Below, piece by piece: positions 8,081 through 18,095 of a DNA stretch of 64,000 nt. The notes below the pieces were generated by a model. That model saw nothing but the letters and a program-made list of their open reading frames with translations, ran no database searches and was not told the DNA's origin. A program made the translations under genes and the position numbers. This DNA comes from Larkinella punicea. GTDB taxonomy: Bacteria > Bacteroidota > Bacteroidia > Cytophagales > Spirosomataceae. How positions within the stretch are numbered: the stretch's first letter is position 1; every line of letters begins with the position of its first letter. The stretch spans positions 62,001 through 126,000 of the forward strand of contig NZ_QOWE01000001.1 in NCBI RefSeq assembly GCF_003334855.1. The letters are read 5' to 3'.

Positions 8081-10498
8081 ATGCTGCGTAACTACTTCAA
8101 AATCGCCTGGCGGAACCTGTTGAAACACCCGGCCACCACCAGTATTCACCTGATCGGGCTGACGCTCGGCCTAACGACCTGTTTGCTGATTCTGCTCTTT
8201 GTTCAGAACGAATGGGGTTACGACCGTCACCTGAAGCAGGGCGACCGGATCTACCGCGTGAACCTCATCCGAACGACGGGTGCCGAGGCCGAAAAGTCGG
8301 GAATTACCCCCTATCCGCTGGCACCCGCGATGCGTACCGACTTTGCCGACTGGCCGAAAGTGACCCGCATTCACGCTGACCGCGACCTTTCCGTGCTGGT
8401 TTCGCCCCAGAAAATTCTGAAAGAAGACAACGTCGTTTTTGCGGAACCCGACTTCATCGACCTGTTTGATATTGAAATGGTCGAAGGAAACGGGAAGAAC
8501 GTTCTCGCCGAACCCAATAAAGTCATCTTAACCCAGAAAACCGCTCAAAAGTATTTCGGCTCGGCTTCGGCCCTCGGCAAAACGCTGCGAATCAGCAACG
8601 ATCTAAAGGTGCAAGTGGCGGGTGTCATGCGGGACATGCCTTCCCAAACGAATTTTCCGGTAACGATGCTGGTGTCTTTTGTGTCGATGAAAACGTTCTT
8701 CTCGTTCGGCATCGACCAGTGGGGCCTTCGTTCGGGCGGGAGTGTGTTTACGGTTTTGCCCGAGGGCAAGTCGCCGGAGCAGTATGCCGCCCGGCTTCGG
8801 CAGGCTGAGAAAAAATACTTTTCCAGCCGCGACGGCGAAACCAGCACATTGGTTCTCCAGCCGCTCCACGACATTCATTTCAACCCCGACTACGAAGGCA
8901 CCATCTTGACGGCTGCCATTTCGCCCACGTATCTCTACGTTTTCGGTGCCGTTGGTCTGTTTGTTTTGCTGATTGCCTGCGTTAATTTCATCAATATGTC
9001 GACGGCCCGCGCCATGACGCGCGCCAAGGAAGTGGGTGTCCGGAAAGTGATCGGTGCCACGCAAGGGCAGTTGGTCTGGCAGTTTTTGAGCGAGGCCCTG
9101 TGGCTGACCGGCATTTCGGCCCTGCTGTCGTTGCTGCTCACCAACTTCCTCTTGCCGGTTGTCAACGATTTTTTGCAGAAACAGATTACCTCGGAGTGGC
9201 TTCAGACCAGCGCTATTCTGGTGGCGCTGGCGTTGTTCACGGCCTTGCTAGCGGGTTTGTATCCGGCGTTTTTCCTCGCCCGTTTCCGACCGATTCGCGC
9301 GTTGAAAACCGCTACGGAAGCGGGTGGTCTTCGCTCCGGGCGCGTCTGGCTGCGGCAGGGACTGGTCGTTTTCCAGTTTTCCATATCCCTCATTCTGGCG
9401 GTGGGCGTCCTGATCATTTACCGGCAAATGAATTATTTCCGGCAGAAAGACCTGGGTTTCAAACGGGACGCCATTGTGACGGTTGCCATCCCGGATTCGA
9501 AGAAAATGGTGGTTTTGGGGCAGTCGCTGCGGCAGATTCCGGGGGTCGAGCACCTTTCGTTTGCGCTGGGAGCACCGACATCGCCCAACAATTTCGGTAC
9601 CGACATGCGCCCCGACCCGGCGAATCCGACGAAGAAAATTAACATCTCGCTCAAACTGGCCGACGCTGATTACCTCAAGACGTACGGTTTAAAGCTGGTC
9701 GCCGGGCGTTTCCTCGAACACCGCGATACCGTGGCGATTTCGGGTTCCATACCGGAAGAAAAGCGCCGGTATGCGTTTGTGGTGAACGAAAATACCGTCA
9801 AGGCACTGGGCTATGCCAAACCTGAACAGATTCTGGGGCGTCGGATCCGGGTGGGTATCAACGACATTGAAGCCGAAGTCGTGGGCGTGGTGAAGGATTT
9901 TCACACCAGTTCACTCCACAATCCCATCGAGCCGATGGTGATGATGAACCTGCCGGAATTCTACTATTCCGTCGGACTCAACTTGCGGACGAGCAACTAT
10001 ACGGGCACGATGGCGGCTATTGAAACCGCCTGGAAAGAAATGTATCCGGAAAGCCTGTTTGACGCCAAATTCCTGGACGACAGCCTGCAGGAATTGTACC
10101 AAGACGAACAGCGGCAATTCGCGCTTCTCCGCGTATTTGCCGGTATTGCGCTGGTAATCTGCTGCCTTGGTTTATGGGGACTGGCCACGTTCACCATCGA
10201 ACGGCGCACCAAAGAGATTGGCGTTCGGAAAGTGTTGGGAGCCTCCGTTACGGGAATTGTCGCCCTGATTTCCAAAGACTTTCTGAAACTGGTGCTGCTG
10301 GCGCTCGTCATTGCGACCCCGATTGCGTGGTATGCGATGGAAAGCTGGCTGAAGGAATTCAGTTACCGAATCGACGTGGAATGGTGGGTGTTTGGGCTGG
10401 TCGGCGTCGTTTCCATCCTGATCGCGTTTGCCACGGTTTCGTTTCAAAGCATCAAAGCGGCATTGATGAACCCGGTTACCTCACTTCGTTCGGAATGA
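8081..10498 (+). CDS. FtsX/MacB-like ABC permease P5
   Basis: 805 residues. First helix about 22-42 (IHLIGLTLGLTTCLLILLFV), with the N-terminal segment ending KHPATTS where paralogues have NK(V/T)FS. First coupling motif EVGVRKVIGA (317 onward), second module from about 424 (LRQGLVVFQFSISLILAVG), second motif EIGVRK at 712-717 preceded by ERRTK instead of QQRTK. The mature periplasmic domains differ strongly from P4 and P6, while the first 20 residues and the tail NPVTSLRSE are conserved. Divergent outside and conserved inside is the pattern expected of permeases that share one ATPase but meet different periplasmic ligands; that reading is inference. Confidence 0.93.
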   Translation: MLRNYFKIAWRNLLKHPATTSIHLIGLTLGLTTCLLILLFVQNEWGYDRHLKQGDRIYRVNLIRTTGAEAEKSGITPYPLAPAMRTDFADWPKVTRIHADRDLSVLVSPQKILKEDNVVFAEPDFIDLFDIEMVEGNGKNVLAEPNKVILTQKTAQKYFGSASALGKTLRISNDLKVQVAGVMRDMPSQTNFPVTMLVSFVSMKTFFSFGIDQWGLRSGGSVFTVLPEGKSPEQYAARLRQAEKKYFSSRDGETSTLVLQPLHDIHFNPDYEGTILTAAISPTYLYVFGAVGLFVLLIACVNFINMSTARAMTRAKEVGVRKVIGATQGQLVWQFLSEALWLTGISALLSLLLTNFLLPVVNDFLQKQITSEWLQTSAILVALALFTALLAGLYPAFFLARFRPIRALKTATEAGGLRSGRVWLRQGLVVFQFSISLILAVGVLIIYRQMNYFRQKDLGFKRDAIVTVAIPDSKKMVVLGQSLRQIPGVEHLSFALGAPTSPNNFGTDMRPDPANPTKKINISLKLADADYLKTYGLKLVAGRFLEHRDTVAISGSIPEEKRRYAFVVNENTVKALGYAKPEQILGRRIRVGINDIEAEVVGVVKDFHTSSLHNPIEPMVMMNLPEFYYSVGLNLRTSNYTGTMAAIETAWKEMYPESLFDAKFLDDSLQELYQDEQRQFALLRVFAGIALVICCLGLWGLATFTIERRTKEIGVRKVLGASVTGIVALISKDFLKLVLLALVIATPIAWYAMESWLKEFSYRIDVEWWVFGLVGVVSILIAFATVSFQSIKAALMNPVTSLRSE

Positions 10499-10507
10499 AG
10501 AATAAAG

Positions 10508-10579
10508 AGTTATGAGTGAAGAGTTATGATTTGGCCGCCCGAGCGGTTGTCCGACGCATATAACTCTTCACTCATAACT
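10508..10579. repeat. Heptamer hairpin between P5 and P6
   Basis: A 20-bp perfect stem pairs 10508-10527 with 10560-10579 (units GAGTTAT and GAGTGAA on the left, ATAACTC and TTCACTC on the right). The 32-nt centre holds a GC-rich hairpin (GGCCGCCCGAGCGGTT) and CCGACGCA, a relative of the GCTGACGCA core seen in the gaps before P7-P9. The right side continues to 10593, nine bases before the P6 ATG. Confidence 0.75.
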
Positions 10580-10602
10580 CTTCACTCATAACTAAAAACC
10601 AT

Positions 10603-13011
10603 ATGCTACAAAATTACTTCAAAATCGCCTTTCGCAATCTGTGGAGAAACAAGGTTTTTTCCGGGATCAACGTGTTCGGACTGGCCGTCGGGCTGGCGTC
10701 CTGTCTGTTGCTGTATCTGTACATTTCGCACGAGTTGAGTTACGATTCCTTTCAGCAGAAAGCCGACCGGACGGTGCGGGTCGTGATGGAATACAGCATG
10801 GAAGGGCAGGTCAACAAAGTCCCGCAAACCGGAACGAAGGTAGCCCCGGAATTCGGGCGGCAGTTTCCCGAAGTAGAATCGGGCGTCCGGATGGAAAACC
10901 GGCAGGCTGTGGTCAGTTATGCCGACCGGAAATTCAGTGAGAAGAAAGTGGTCTACGCCGATTCAGCCTTGTTCCACATCTTCTCGTTTCGGTTGAAACA
11001 GGGAAATCCGAAAACCGCCCTGGCCGGCCCCAATCTGGTCGTCCTGTCGGAGTCGTCGGCCAAAAAGTATTTCGGGAACGAAAACCCGGTCGGGAAAACC
11101 GTCCGGATCAACGCCGGGGGTGGTGACAAAGACTATGCCGTCACGGGCGTGGTGGAAGATTGCCCGGACAATTCCCAAATCAAGTACGACCTGCTGGCTT
11201 CGTTTACGACCCTCTCCGCGTCGAAAAACGAGCAGTGGTTTTCGGCCAATTATGCCACCTATTTGCTGCTGCGCAAACCGGAGTCGATTGCCACGCTACA
11301 GGCCAAGATTCCGGGTTTCATGAAAACGCAGTTCAGCAAGGAAGAGATGACGGGCGGTAATTACCTGACCTACCACCTCGAACCGCTGCAAAAGGTGCAT
11401 CTCCACTCCGACGTCGAGGGTAATTTCGAACCCAACGGCGATCTGGTTTACCTCTATATTTTCGGCTCTGTGGCGGTGTTGATCCTGATCATTGCCTGCG
11501 TCAATTACATCAACCTGGCCACCTCGCGGGCCGTGGAGCGGGCGCAGGAAGTGGGCGTTCGGAAGGTGATGGGCGCGTTGCAGGGACAATTGTTCGGGCA
11601 GTTCATCGGCGAGTCGGTGATCGTCACCTTTGCGGCTCTGGGGCTGGGTTTGTTGCTGGTTTACCTGGGTCTTCCACTTTTCAACGACTTGTCTGACCGG
11701 GAATTTTCGTTCGACGTTCTGATGGAATCCCGGAATCTGCTGCTTCTGATGGGAATTGTGCTGCTGGTCAGTTTCATAGCGGGCGGTTATCCGGCGCTGG
11801 TGCTGGCCCGCTATGAACCCGTTCATGTCCTGAAAGGGCATTTAAAAACCGCCGGAGCGGGGCAATTTCGCCGGGCGCTGATCGTGTTTCAATTTGCCAT
11901 CACCGCCTTTTTGATTGTCTGCACGATGCTGGTTCGCAACCAGTTGTCCTACATTCAGGACAAAAAACTGGGTTACAGCAAAGATCATGTACTGGTGTTG
12001 CCCGCCGACCGGCAGGTGAACGAAAAAATCCGGGCCTTAAAGTCCGAATTCAAACGAAACGCCGATGTGCAGCAGGTGACACGGGCTTATGAATCACCGG
12101 TTTACATCAACGGCGGCTACGGCATGCACCGAACCGGCACCCCGGACGACCAGTACAAATCGGTGACGGCCCTGCCCGCCGATGAGGATTTCGTCAAAAC
12201 GATGGACCTTCGGATTGTGGCGGGTCGCGACTGGACACCGACCGATCTGGAGCAGGCGACCACGCCCGGCAGCGACAGCCTGCTTCATTTTCATTTCATT
12301 CTGAACGAAGCCGCCGTGAAAGAAATGGGCTGGAAGACGCCCCAGGAAGCGGTTGGGCAGAAAATGGACATGGGTAGAGATCGGCCCGGTACGGTTGGCG
12401 CCGTGGTCGAAGATTTCCACTTTGCCTCCATGAAACAGAAAATCAGTTCGCTGGTCATTTTTCCGGAAGCCAGTGGCAATGTCCTGCTGGTCAAATTGTC
12501 GGGAAGCCGGTTGCCCGCTACGCTTCAGTTTATGGAAGAAAAGTGGAAAGCAGTCGTCCCCTCCCGCCCGTTCGAATACGAGTTTATGGACGAAGAATTC
12601 AACAAGCTCTATTCCGCCGAAACCCGTACGGGCCAGATTTTCAGCGTCTTTTCCTTTCTATCCATTCTGCTCGCGTGTTTAGGTTTGTTCGGCTTATCGG
12701 CCTATACAACCGCCCAGCGCACCAAAGAAATCGGCATTCGGAAAGTGCTGGGCGCATCGGTGCCGAACATCGTCCTGCTGCTTTCCAAAGATTTTCTAAA
12801 GCTGGTTCTGATCGCCATCGTGCTGGCTTCGCCCCTGGCGTGGTGGGCCATGAACCGGTGGTTGCAGGATTTTGCCTACAAAATTGAGGTCGAGTGGTGG
12901 GTATTTGTCATCGCCGGAGTCATTGCCGTTGCCATTGCGTTCTTAACGGTTTCGTTCCAAAGCATCAAAGCGGCTTTGATGAATCCGGTTAACTCACTGC
13001 GTTCGGAATGA
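10603..13011 (+). CDS. FtsX/MacB-like ABC permease P6
   Basis: 802 residues. N-terminus MLQNYFKIAFRNLWRNKVFS; first helix about 22-42. The first coupling motif is EVGVRKVMGA (316 onward) after RAQ; the second module begins near 422 (FRRALIVFQFAITAFLIVC) and its motif EIGIRK is at 709-714. The second periplasmic domain has a longer loop around residues 540-570 (EQATTPGSDSLLHFHFILNE) than its neighbours. Tail NPVNSLRSE. It lies 104 bases after P5 and 105 before P7, both gaps filled by hairpins, so it may be expressed as a partly insulated cistron. Substrate unknown. Confidence 0.93.
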   Translation: MLQNYFKIAFRNLWRNKVFSGINVFGLAVGLASCLLLYLYISHELSYDSFQQKADRTVRVVMEYSMEGQVNKVPQTGTKVAPEFGRQFPEVESGVRMENRQAVVSYADRKFSEKKVVYADSALFHIFSFRLKQGNPKTALAGPNLVVLSESSAKKYFGNENPVGKTVRINAGGGDKDYAVTGVVEDCPDNSQIKYDLLASFTTLSASKNEQWFSANYATYLLLRKPESIATLQAKIPGFMKTQFSKEEMTGGNYLTYHLEPLQKVHLHSDVEGNFEPNGDLVYLYIFGSVAVLILIIACVNYINLATSRAVERAQEVGVRKVMGALQGQLFGQFIGESVIVTFAALGLGLLLVYLGLPLFNDLSDREFSFDVLMESRNLLLLMGIVLLVSFIAGGYPALVLARYEPVHVLKGHLKTAGAGQFRRALIVFQFAITAFLIVCTMLVRNQLSYIQDKKLGYSKDHVLVLPADRQVNEKIRALKSEFKRNADVQQVTRAYESPVYINGGYGMHRTGTPDDQYKSVTALPADEDFVKTMDLRIVAGRDWTPTDLEQATTPGSDSLLHFHFILNEAAVKEMGWKTPQEAVGQKMDMGRDRPGTVGAVVEDFHFASMKQKISSLVIFPEASGNVLLVKLSGSRLPATLQFMEEKWKAVVPSRPFEYEFMDEEFNKLYSAETRTGQIFSVFSFLSILLACLGLFGLSAYTTAQRTKEIGIRKVLGASVPNIVLLLSKDFLKLVLIAIVLASPLAWWAMNRWLQDFAYKIEVEWWVFVIAGVIAVAIAFLTVSFQSIKAALMNPVNSLRSE

Positions 13012-13022
13012 AAAAGAATAAT

Positions 13023-13106
13023 GAGTTAAGAGTGATGAGTTAAGAGTTGGCTGACGCACGTGTTTTCAGCTTGCGTCAGCCAACTCTTAACTCATCACTC
13101 TTAACT
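13023..13106. repeat. Perfect 35-bp heptamer hairpin between P6 and P7
   Basis: Arms 13024-13058 and 13072-13106 are perfectly complementary. The left arm reads GAGTTAA, GAGTGAT, GAGTTAA, then GAGTT followed by GGCTGACGCA. The loop is 13 nt (CGTGTTTTCAGCT, 13059-13071). The right arm ends 10 bases before the P7 ATG with the spacer AAAAAAGCTT. The same loop occurs in reverse-complement orientation in the P8/P9 gap. Confidence 0.88.
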
Positions 13107-13116
13107 AAAAAAGCTT

Positions 13117-15525
13117 ATGATCTGGAACTACTTCAAAATCGCCTGGCGGACGTTCTGGAAAAACCGCACCATCAGTCTGGTCAATGTGTTGGGTCTGGCC
13201 ATTGGCCTGGTCGTGACCTTGCTGATCGTGCTCTATGTTGCCCATGAGTACAGCTACGACCGGTTTCACGCCAATGGCCGCCGGATCGTGAAGGTGGAAC
13301 TCCGGCACGAGGAGGGCGAGCGGTCGTTTTCAGCCCCCACGATGTCATACCGGTTTGGCGAAAAGGTCAAAGCCGCCTGCCCCGGTGTTGACGACTTTGC
13401 CCGTTTGACGGAAAAAGGCTTTAACAGCAAACTGATTCAGAGCGATGCCGACCACAAAGCCTTTGAATCGGACTTCCGGTTTGCCGACCCCGGTTTTCTG
13501 CGGTTATTTTCTTTTCAACTCCTGAAAGGCGATCCCAAAACCGTGTTGACCCGCCCGGCCACGGTGGTGCTGACCGAGCGCATGGCCCGCAAGTATTTCG
13601 GTGATGCGGACCCGCTGGGAAAAACGATCCTGTACGATAAAGCCCACCGGTTACAAGTGGTCGGTGTGGTAAAAAATCCGCCGTTCAACTCGTCCATCCA
13701 GTTTGATTTTCTGGGCGATATGACCACCCATCGCGCGATTGAACGGAACTGGCATGCCGGTTTTCTGGGCGAAAAGAAAGCCGACGAAATTCAGGAGAGC
13801 GTGGGAACCGGCGGAAGTTATGAAACGTATTTTCTGCTCAGTGCCCGGACGACCACGCACGACATTGAACAGAAAATACCATCGCTGCTGAGTAAAGAAG
13901 AGATGATTAAAGATGGTAGAGACCGTTACCGGCTCTATCCGCTTTTCGATTATCATTTTCGCGTCCAGAACCTAACCTACAAACGGGTCGGTATCTTTTC
14001 AGTGGTCGGTGGACTCATTCTGCTCCTGGCACTCATCAATTACGTGAGTCTGACCACGGCGCGTTCTATAATCCGCGCGAAGGAAATTGGCATTCGGAAG
14101 GTGGTGGGAGCCGCCCGCAAAGCACTCGTCGTTCAGTTTTACCTGGAATCAGCACTGTATGTAACCCTCGCTTTCTGTCTTGCCATGCTGATTTTCACCG
14201 TATTGCAACCGGTTTTCTGCAATACACTCCAAATCACCATCGACCCGAACTTTTTGACAAGCCCCTTCTTCCTGATTCCGACGGCTGGATTTTTCATCCT
14301 GAGCATTCTGCTTTCGGGAAGTTACCCGGCTTTGCTGCTTTCCGGTTTTTCACCAATCCAGTCGTTAAAAGGCAAATTCAGCGCAGCGGGTAGTGCGCTC
14401 CGGATTCGGAAAGGGCTGACGGTTTTTCAGTTTACGGTTTCCATTGCGCTGATGATCGGTTCTATTCTGATTAAAAACCAGTTGGATCTGTTCCTGCAGA
14501 AAGACCTCGGCATTGATCGCGAGCGGGTGGTGACGGTACATCTGGACCCGGAAGACGGTCTGGATAAATACAGCAAAGCCATTCGGGCCGAGATCAATCA
14601 GTTGAAAGGCGTTGAATCGGTTGCGGCTTCAACCCTGCTGATGTATGGTCCCTTTTCGAGTAGCTGGCAGTTGAAACGAATGGATGGCAAAAAAGAAGTG
14701 ATCGCTACCACTTATACGGTAGATGCTGAATTTATCGAAACCATGAACATCAAGTGGGCCATCGCTCCCCGAAAAGGGCTTGATTGGGCGACCACTAACC
14801 AGATCGTCCTCAATGAAAGTGCAGCGAAACAACTGGGAGTCGACCCAAAAAACTACGAACAAAGCCTTGATTTAGGGCGGGGAATGACAAAAACCGTAGT
14901 GGGCGTTGTGAAGGATTTTAATTTCATGACGATGGCTTATGGCATTGCACCCATGGCTTTGTTTGTCGGGAGTGATACGACTTTCCGGGATTATTTATAC
15001 ATAAAGCTGGCCAAAGGGGCACCCACTTCGGAAACGCTGGCGTCCATTCAGCAGGTGTATGATCGCTATAAAACCGCCAAACCGTTTTCGTATGCGTTTC
15101 TGGATCAAACCTACCGCCAACTGTACGTCAATGAGCTGAGTATGGGCAAAATCATTCTGGCTCTCACCGGCTTTGCCATCCTGATTGCCTGCCTGGGTTT
15201 GTTCGGGCTGGCGGCTTTTACCGCGGAACAGCGTACCAAGGAAATCGGCGTTCGGAAGGTATTAGGAGCCAGTGTTACCAACATTGTCCGGTTGCTTTCT
15301 GTAGATTTTCTGAAACTGGTTCTGATTTCCATCGGAATAGCCACGCCCATTGCGGGATACGTGATGAAAAACTGGTTGCAGGATTTTGCGTATAAAGTAG
15401 AATTGTCGTGGTGGGTTTTCGCGCTGGCGGGGTCGCTGGCGGTTTTCATTGCGTTCTTAACGGTTTCGTTCCAAAGTGTTAAAGCGGCTTTGATGAATCC
15501 GGTTACCTCACTGCGTTCGGAATAA
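13117..15525 (+). CDS. FtsX/MacB-like ABC permease P7
   Basis: 802 residues. First helix about 22-43 (LVNVLGLAIGLVVTLLIVLYV). The first FtsX motif is EIGIRKVVGA (323 onward) and the preceding conserved segment reads YVSLTTARSIIRAK, as in P8 (YVSLTTARATKRAR), whereas most copies have Y(I/V)NLATAR. P7 and P8 therefore form a subgroup. Second module from about 430 (IRKGLTVFQFTVSIALMIG), second motif EIGVRK at 709-714, tail NPVTSLRSE. The leader AACTAAAAAAGCTT before the ATG is identical to that of P8, which supports duplication of the gene together with its intergenic segment. Confidence 0.93.
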   Translation: MIWNYFKIAWRTFWKNRTISLVNVLGLAIGLVVTLLIVLYVAHEYSYDRFHANGRRIVKVELRHEEGERSFSAPTMSYRFGEKVKAACPGVDDFARLTEKGFNSKLIQSDADHKAFESDFRFADPGFLRLFSFQLLKGDPKTVLTRPATVVLTERMARKYFGDADPLGKTILYDKAHRLQVVGVVKNPPFNSSIQFDFLGDMTTHRAIERNWHAGFLGEKKADEIQESVGTGGSYETYFLLSARTTTHDIEQKIPSLLSKEEMIKDGRDRYRLYPLFDYHFRVQNLTYKRVGIFSVVGGLILLLALINYVSLTTARSIIRAKEIGIRKVVGAARKALVVQFYLESALYVTLAFCLAMLIFTVLQPVFCNTLQITIDPNFLTSPFFLIPTAGFFILSILLSGSYPALLLSGFSPIQSLKGKFSAAGSALRIRKGLTVFQFTVSIALMIGSILIKNQLDLFLQKDLGIDRERVVTVHLDPEDGLDKYSKAIRAEINQLKGVESVAASTLLMYGPFSSSWQLKRMDGKKEVIATTYTVDAEFIETMNIKWAIAPRKGLDWATTNQIVLNESAAKQLGVDPKNYEQSLDLGRGMTKTVVGVVKDFNFMTMAYGIAPMALFVGSDTTFRDYLYIKLAKGAPTSETLASIQQVYDRYKTAKPFSYAFLDQTYRQLYVNELSMGKIILALTGFAILIACLGLFGLAAFTAEQRTKEIGVRKVLGASVTNIVRLLSVDFLKLVLISIGIATPIAGYVMKNWLQDFAYKVELSWWVFALAGSLAVFIAFLTVSFQSVKAALMNPVTSLRSE

Positions 15526-15526
15526 G

Positions 15527-15625
15527 GAGTTAAGAATGAAGAGTTAAGAGTTGGCTGACGCATTCTTCTTTAATCGCACGGGCGCCCCGTCATAACTCAT
15601 CACTCTTAACTCATCACTCTTAACT
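15527..15625. repeat. Heptamer array between P7 and P8, partly degenerate hairpin
   Basis: Contiguous 7-nt units on the left (GAGTTAA 15527, GAATGAA 15534, GAGTTAA 15541, then GAGTTGGCTGACGCA to 15562) and on the right (ATAACTC 15592, ATCACTC, TTAACTC, ATCACTC, TTAACT to 15625). Unlike the P6/P7 hairpin, the right side lacks the complement of GGCTGACGCA and its centre is GC-rich (GGGCGCCCC), so pairing is incomplete. It ends 10 bases before the P8 ATG. Confidence 0.75.
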
Positions 15626-15635
15626 AAAAAAGCTT

Positions 15636-18011
15636 ATGATCCGGAACTACTTCAAAATCGCCCTTCGCCAGTTGCGATACAACCCGTTGTTCAGCCTCCT
15701 GAACATCCTCGGCTTAACCGTCGGACTGGCCGTCAGCACGTTCATTGCCCTGTACGTCTGGCACGAATTCCATTACGACCGCCATCATCCGTTTGCCGAG
15801 CGAACCTACCGTCTGCTTTCCGTTGCCAACTACGGAGGTGAGGAATTTATGATGGCCGGTTTGCACGAGTCGTTCGCTACGGCCATCAAGCAACAGATTC
15901 CGGAAGCGGAAGAGGTGGTGCGGTTATCCGAAGGGTTTGGCGATGTTGTGTTGCAATCGGATGAAAAACACCGGTTTAAGGAAGAAAAGATCGGTGTTGC
16001 CGACAGCCCGGCTCTGTCGGTTCTGGGCGTTCGATTGCTCAGCGGAAATCCGAAGACGGCGCTCAGCGAACCGGGCCGCATCGTGCTGACCCGCGCGCTG
16101 GCCGAAAAGTATTTCGGAAACCAGTATCCCATCGGACGCCCGTTGGTCTACGACAAACACTACACGCTCACGGTTTCCGGCGTGCTCGACGACCTGCCGA
16201 CCAACTCGGTTATTCAGTTCAACGCGCTGGTTTCACTCAGTTCAATGCCCACGCTGGGAGCAACGGCGCAAAGCGTCTATAAATCAGCCGGTTTTCTGAC
16301 CCATTACCTGGTACTGCGTCCGGGAACCCATGTCGCCCAGGTTGAAGCCAAGCTCAAAAAAGTAAAAGCCGGGATTCAGTTCGTGGATATGACGGCCAAC
16401 TACATTTTGGAAGCCATGCCTGCGCTGCACCTCGACAGCCGGATGGCACCCAAAACCGGCCGGCAATCACTCTATATTCTCCTGACCGTCGCCCTCGTCA
16501 TTCTGGCGTTGGCAGTCATCAACTACGTGAGCCTGACCACCGCCCGCGCCACCAAACGCGCCCGGGAGGTGGGCGTTCGGAAAGCGGTCGGCGGACAACG
16601 CGGGGAACTGATCGGCCAGTTTTTTACGGAATCGTTCCTGACCACCACGCTGGCGTTTGCGCTGTCGCTGGGCATTTTGCAGGCGCTGTTTCCGTGGGCC
16701 AATCAGGCGCTGGACCTGCACATGGACAACCGGGTGTTGCAACAGGGATCCTACTGGATGTTGCTGCTGACGTTGTGGCTGGGCTGTTCGCTGCTGGCGG
16801 GTAGCTATCCGGCCCTGCTGCTGTCGCGGTTTCGGCCGCAGGAAGTCCTGAAAGGCACGATGAGTTCGGGACGAAGCGGGGCCGCGGTTCGGCGGGTGTT
16901 CACCACCGTACAGTTTGCCACCTCGATTGGCCTGTTGATTTGCAGCATCGTGTTGTATACCCAGATGCGGTTTTTACGCACTAAAAACCTGGGCATCAAC
17001 CGATCACAAGTTGTAGCGATGAAAATCGATGCTGAAATGGCGACGCAATTTCCGGCCCTTCGTGACGCCGTTCGGCAATGGGCGGGTCCCGAAAACGTGG
17101 CGGTTTCCAATACGGCGTTGTTTACCGACAACATTTCTACCTGGTTTATGAAGACGGAAAAAACCAAAAAACAGGTCATGGTGAATGTCCTGTCGGTGGA
17201 CAAAACGTTCTTCAAAATGATGGGCATTCGCTGGTTGTACGCGCCCGTCGGCTGGGAACAAAAACCGGTGACAAACGAACTGACAGTTTTCAACCAGACG
17301 CTGATGAAAGAAGCCGGGATCAAGGGCAATCCGCAGCAACAGGCTCCGCCGTTTAAAGGGGCGAAAACCGCCGGTGTGGTCGCCGATTTCCACGTACGAA
17401 GTCTGCACGGGCCGGTTTCGCCCATGCAACTGAGCGTTGTCAGTGATTCGGCCCGGGCGCTGGTTGCCAACGGCGGTTTTCTGCTGGTTCGGCTCAATGC
17501 TCATACGGACGTGGAAAAATCGCTGGAAAAACTGAAAGCCCTTTACGACGGCAGCAAGCCCATTGTGCCCTTCGATTATTATTTCCTCGACGATGCCTAC
17601 GACAGACTGTACGCCAAGGAACAGCAACTGATGCGCTTGTTCAACGGGTTTACGGGCCTGACGTTGCTGGTGGCCAGTCTGGGCCTGCTCGGCCTGATCA
17701 CGTTCTCGGTGGAGGCTCGTACCAAGGAAATCGGCATCCGCAAAGTGCTGGGAGCCTCCGTTTCCGGTATTGTCACGCTGCTGTCGAAAGACTTCCTGAA
17801 ACTCGTGGTGCTGTCGATGCTGATTGCTTCGCCCATTGCCTGGTACGCGATGGACAAGTGGTTGCAGGATTTTGAATACAAAGTGGAAATCCAATGGTGG
17901 ATGTTCGCGCTGGCGGGTGGTTCAGCCCTGGTCATTGCCGGTCTGACGGTCAGCTTTCAAAGCATCAAAGCCGCCTTGATGAACCCGGTTAACTCACTTC
18001 GTTCGGAATAA
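15636..18011 (+). CDS. FtsX/MacB-like ABC permease P8
   Basis: 791 residues. First helix about 20-42 (LLNILGLTVGLAVSTFIALYV). First coupling motif EVGVRKAVGG (311 onward) after RAR; second module from about 418 (VRRVFTTVQFATSIGLLIC), whose usual (S/G)LVxxQF signature is reduced to VFTTVQF; second motif EIGIRK at 698-703 after EARTK. Tail NPVNSLRSE. The first periplasmic domain has fewer aromatic residues than P2-P6, and the second carries an unusual Gln/Pro run (NPQQQAPPFKG) near residue 570. Grouped with P7 by the YVSLTTAR segment. Substrate unknown. Confidence 0.92.
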   Translation: MIRNYFKIALRQLRYNPLFSLLNILGLTVGLAVSTFIALYVWHEFHYDRHHPFAERTYRLLSVANYGGEEFMMAGLHESFATAIKQQIPEAEEVVRLSEGFGDVVLQSDEKHRFKEEKIGVADSPALSVLGVRLLSGNPKTALSEPGRIVLTRALAEKYFGNQYPIGRPLVYDKHYTLTVSGVLDDLPTNSVIQFNALVSLSSMPTLGATAQSVYKSAGFLTHYLVLRPGTHVAQVEAKLKKVKAGIQFVDMTANYILEAMPALHLDSRMAPKTGRQSLYILLTVALVILALAVINYVSLTTARATKRAREVGVRKAVGGQRGELIGQFFTESFLTTTLAFALSLGILQALFPWANQALDLHMDNRVLQQGSYWMLLLTLWLGCSLLAGSYPALLLSRFRPQEVLKGTMSSGRSGAAVRRVFTTVQFATSIGLLICSIVLYTQMRFLRTKNLGINRSQVVAMKIDAEMATQFPALRDAVRQWAGPENVAVSNTALFTDNISTWFMKTEKTKKQVMVNVLSVDKTFFKMMGIRWLYAPVGWEQKPVTNELTVFNQTLMKEAGIKGNPQQQAPPFKGAKTAGVVADFHVRSLHGPVSPMQLSVVSDSARALVANGGFLLVRLNAHTDVEKSLEKLKALYDGSKPIVPFDYYFLDDAYDRLYAKEQQLMRLFNGFTGLTLLVASLGLLGLITFSVEARTKEIGIRKVLGASVSGIVTLLSKDFLKLVVLSMLIASPIAWYAMDKWLQDFEYKVEIQWWMFALAGGSALVIAGLTVSFQSIKAALMNPVNSLRSE

Positions 18012-18020
18012 CAAAGAGTG

Positions 18021-18095
18021 AAGAGTGAAGAATTAAGAGTTGGCTGACGCAAGCTGAAAACACGTGCGTCAGCCAACTCTTAATTCTTCACTCTT
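18021..18095. repeat. Perfect 31-bp heptamer hairpin between P8 and P9, inverted loop
   Basis: Arms 18021-18051 and 18065-18095 are perfectly complementary; the left arm reads GAGTGAA, GAATTAA, then GAGTTGGCTGACGCA. The 13-nt loop (AGCTGAAAACACG, 18052-18064) is the exact reverse complement of the loop in the P6/P7 hairpin. Further complementary-strand heptamers (CTAACTC, ATAACTC, TTCACT) continue to 18120, just before the P9 ATG. Confidence 0.87.
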
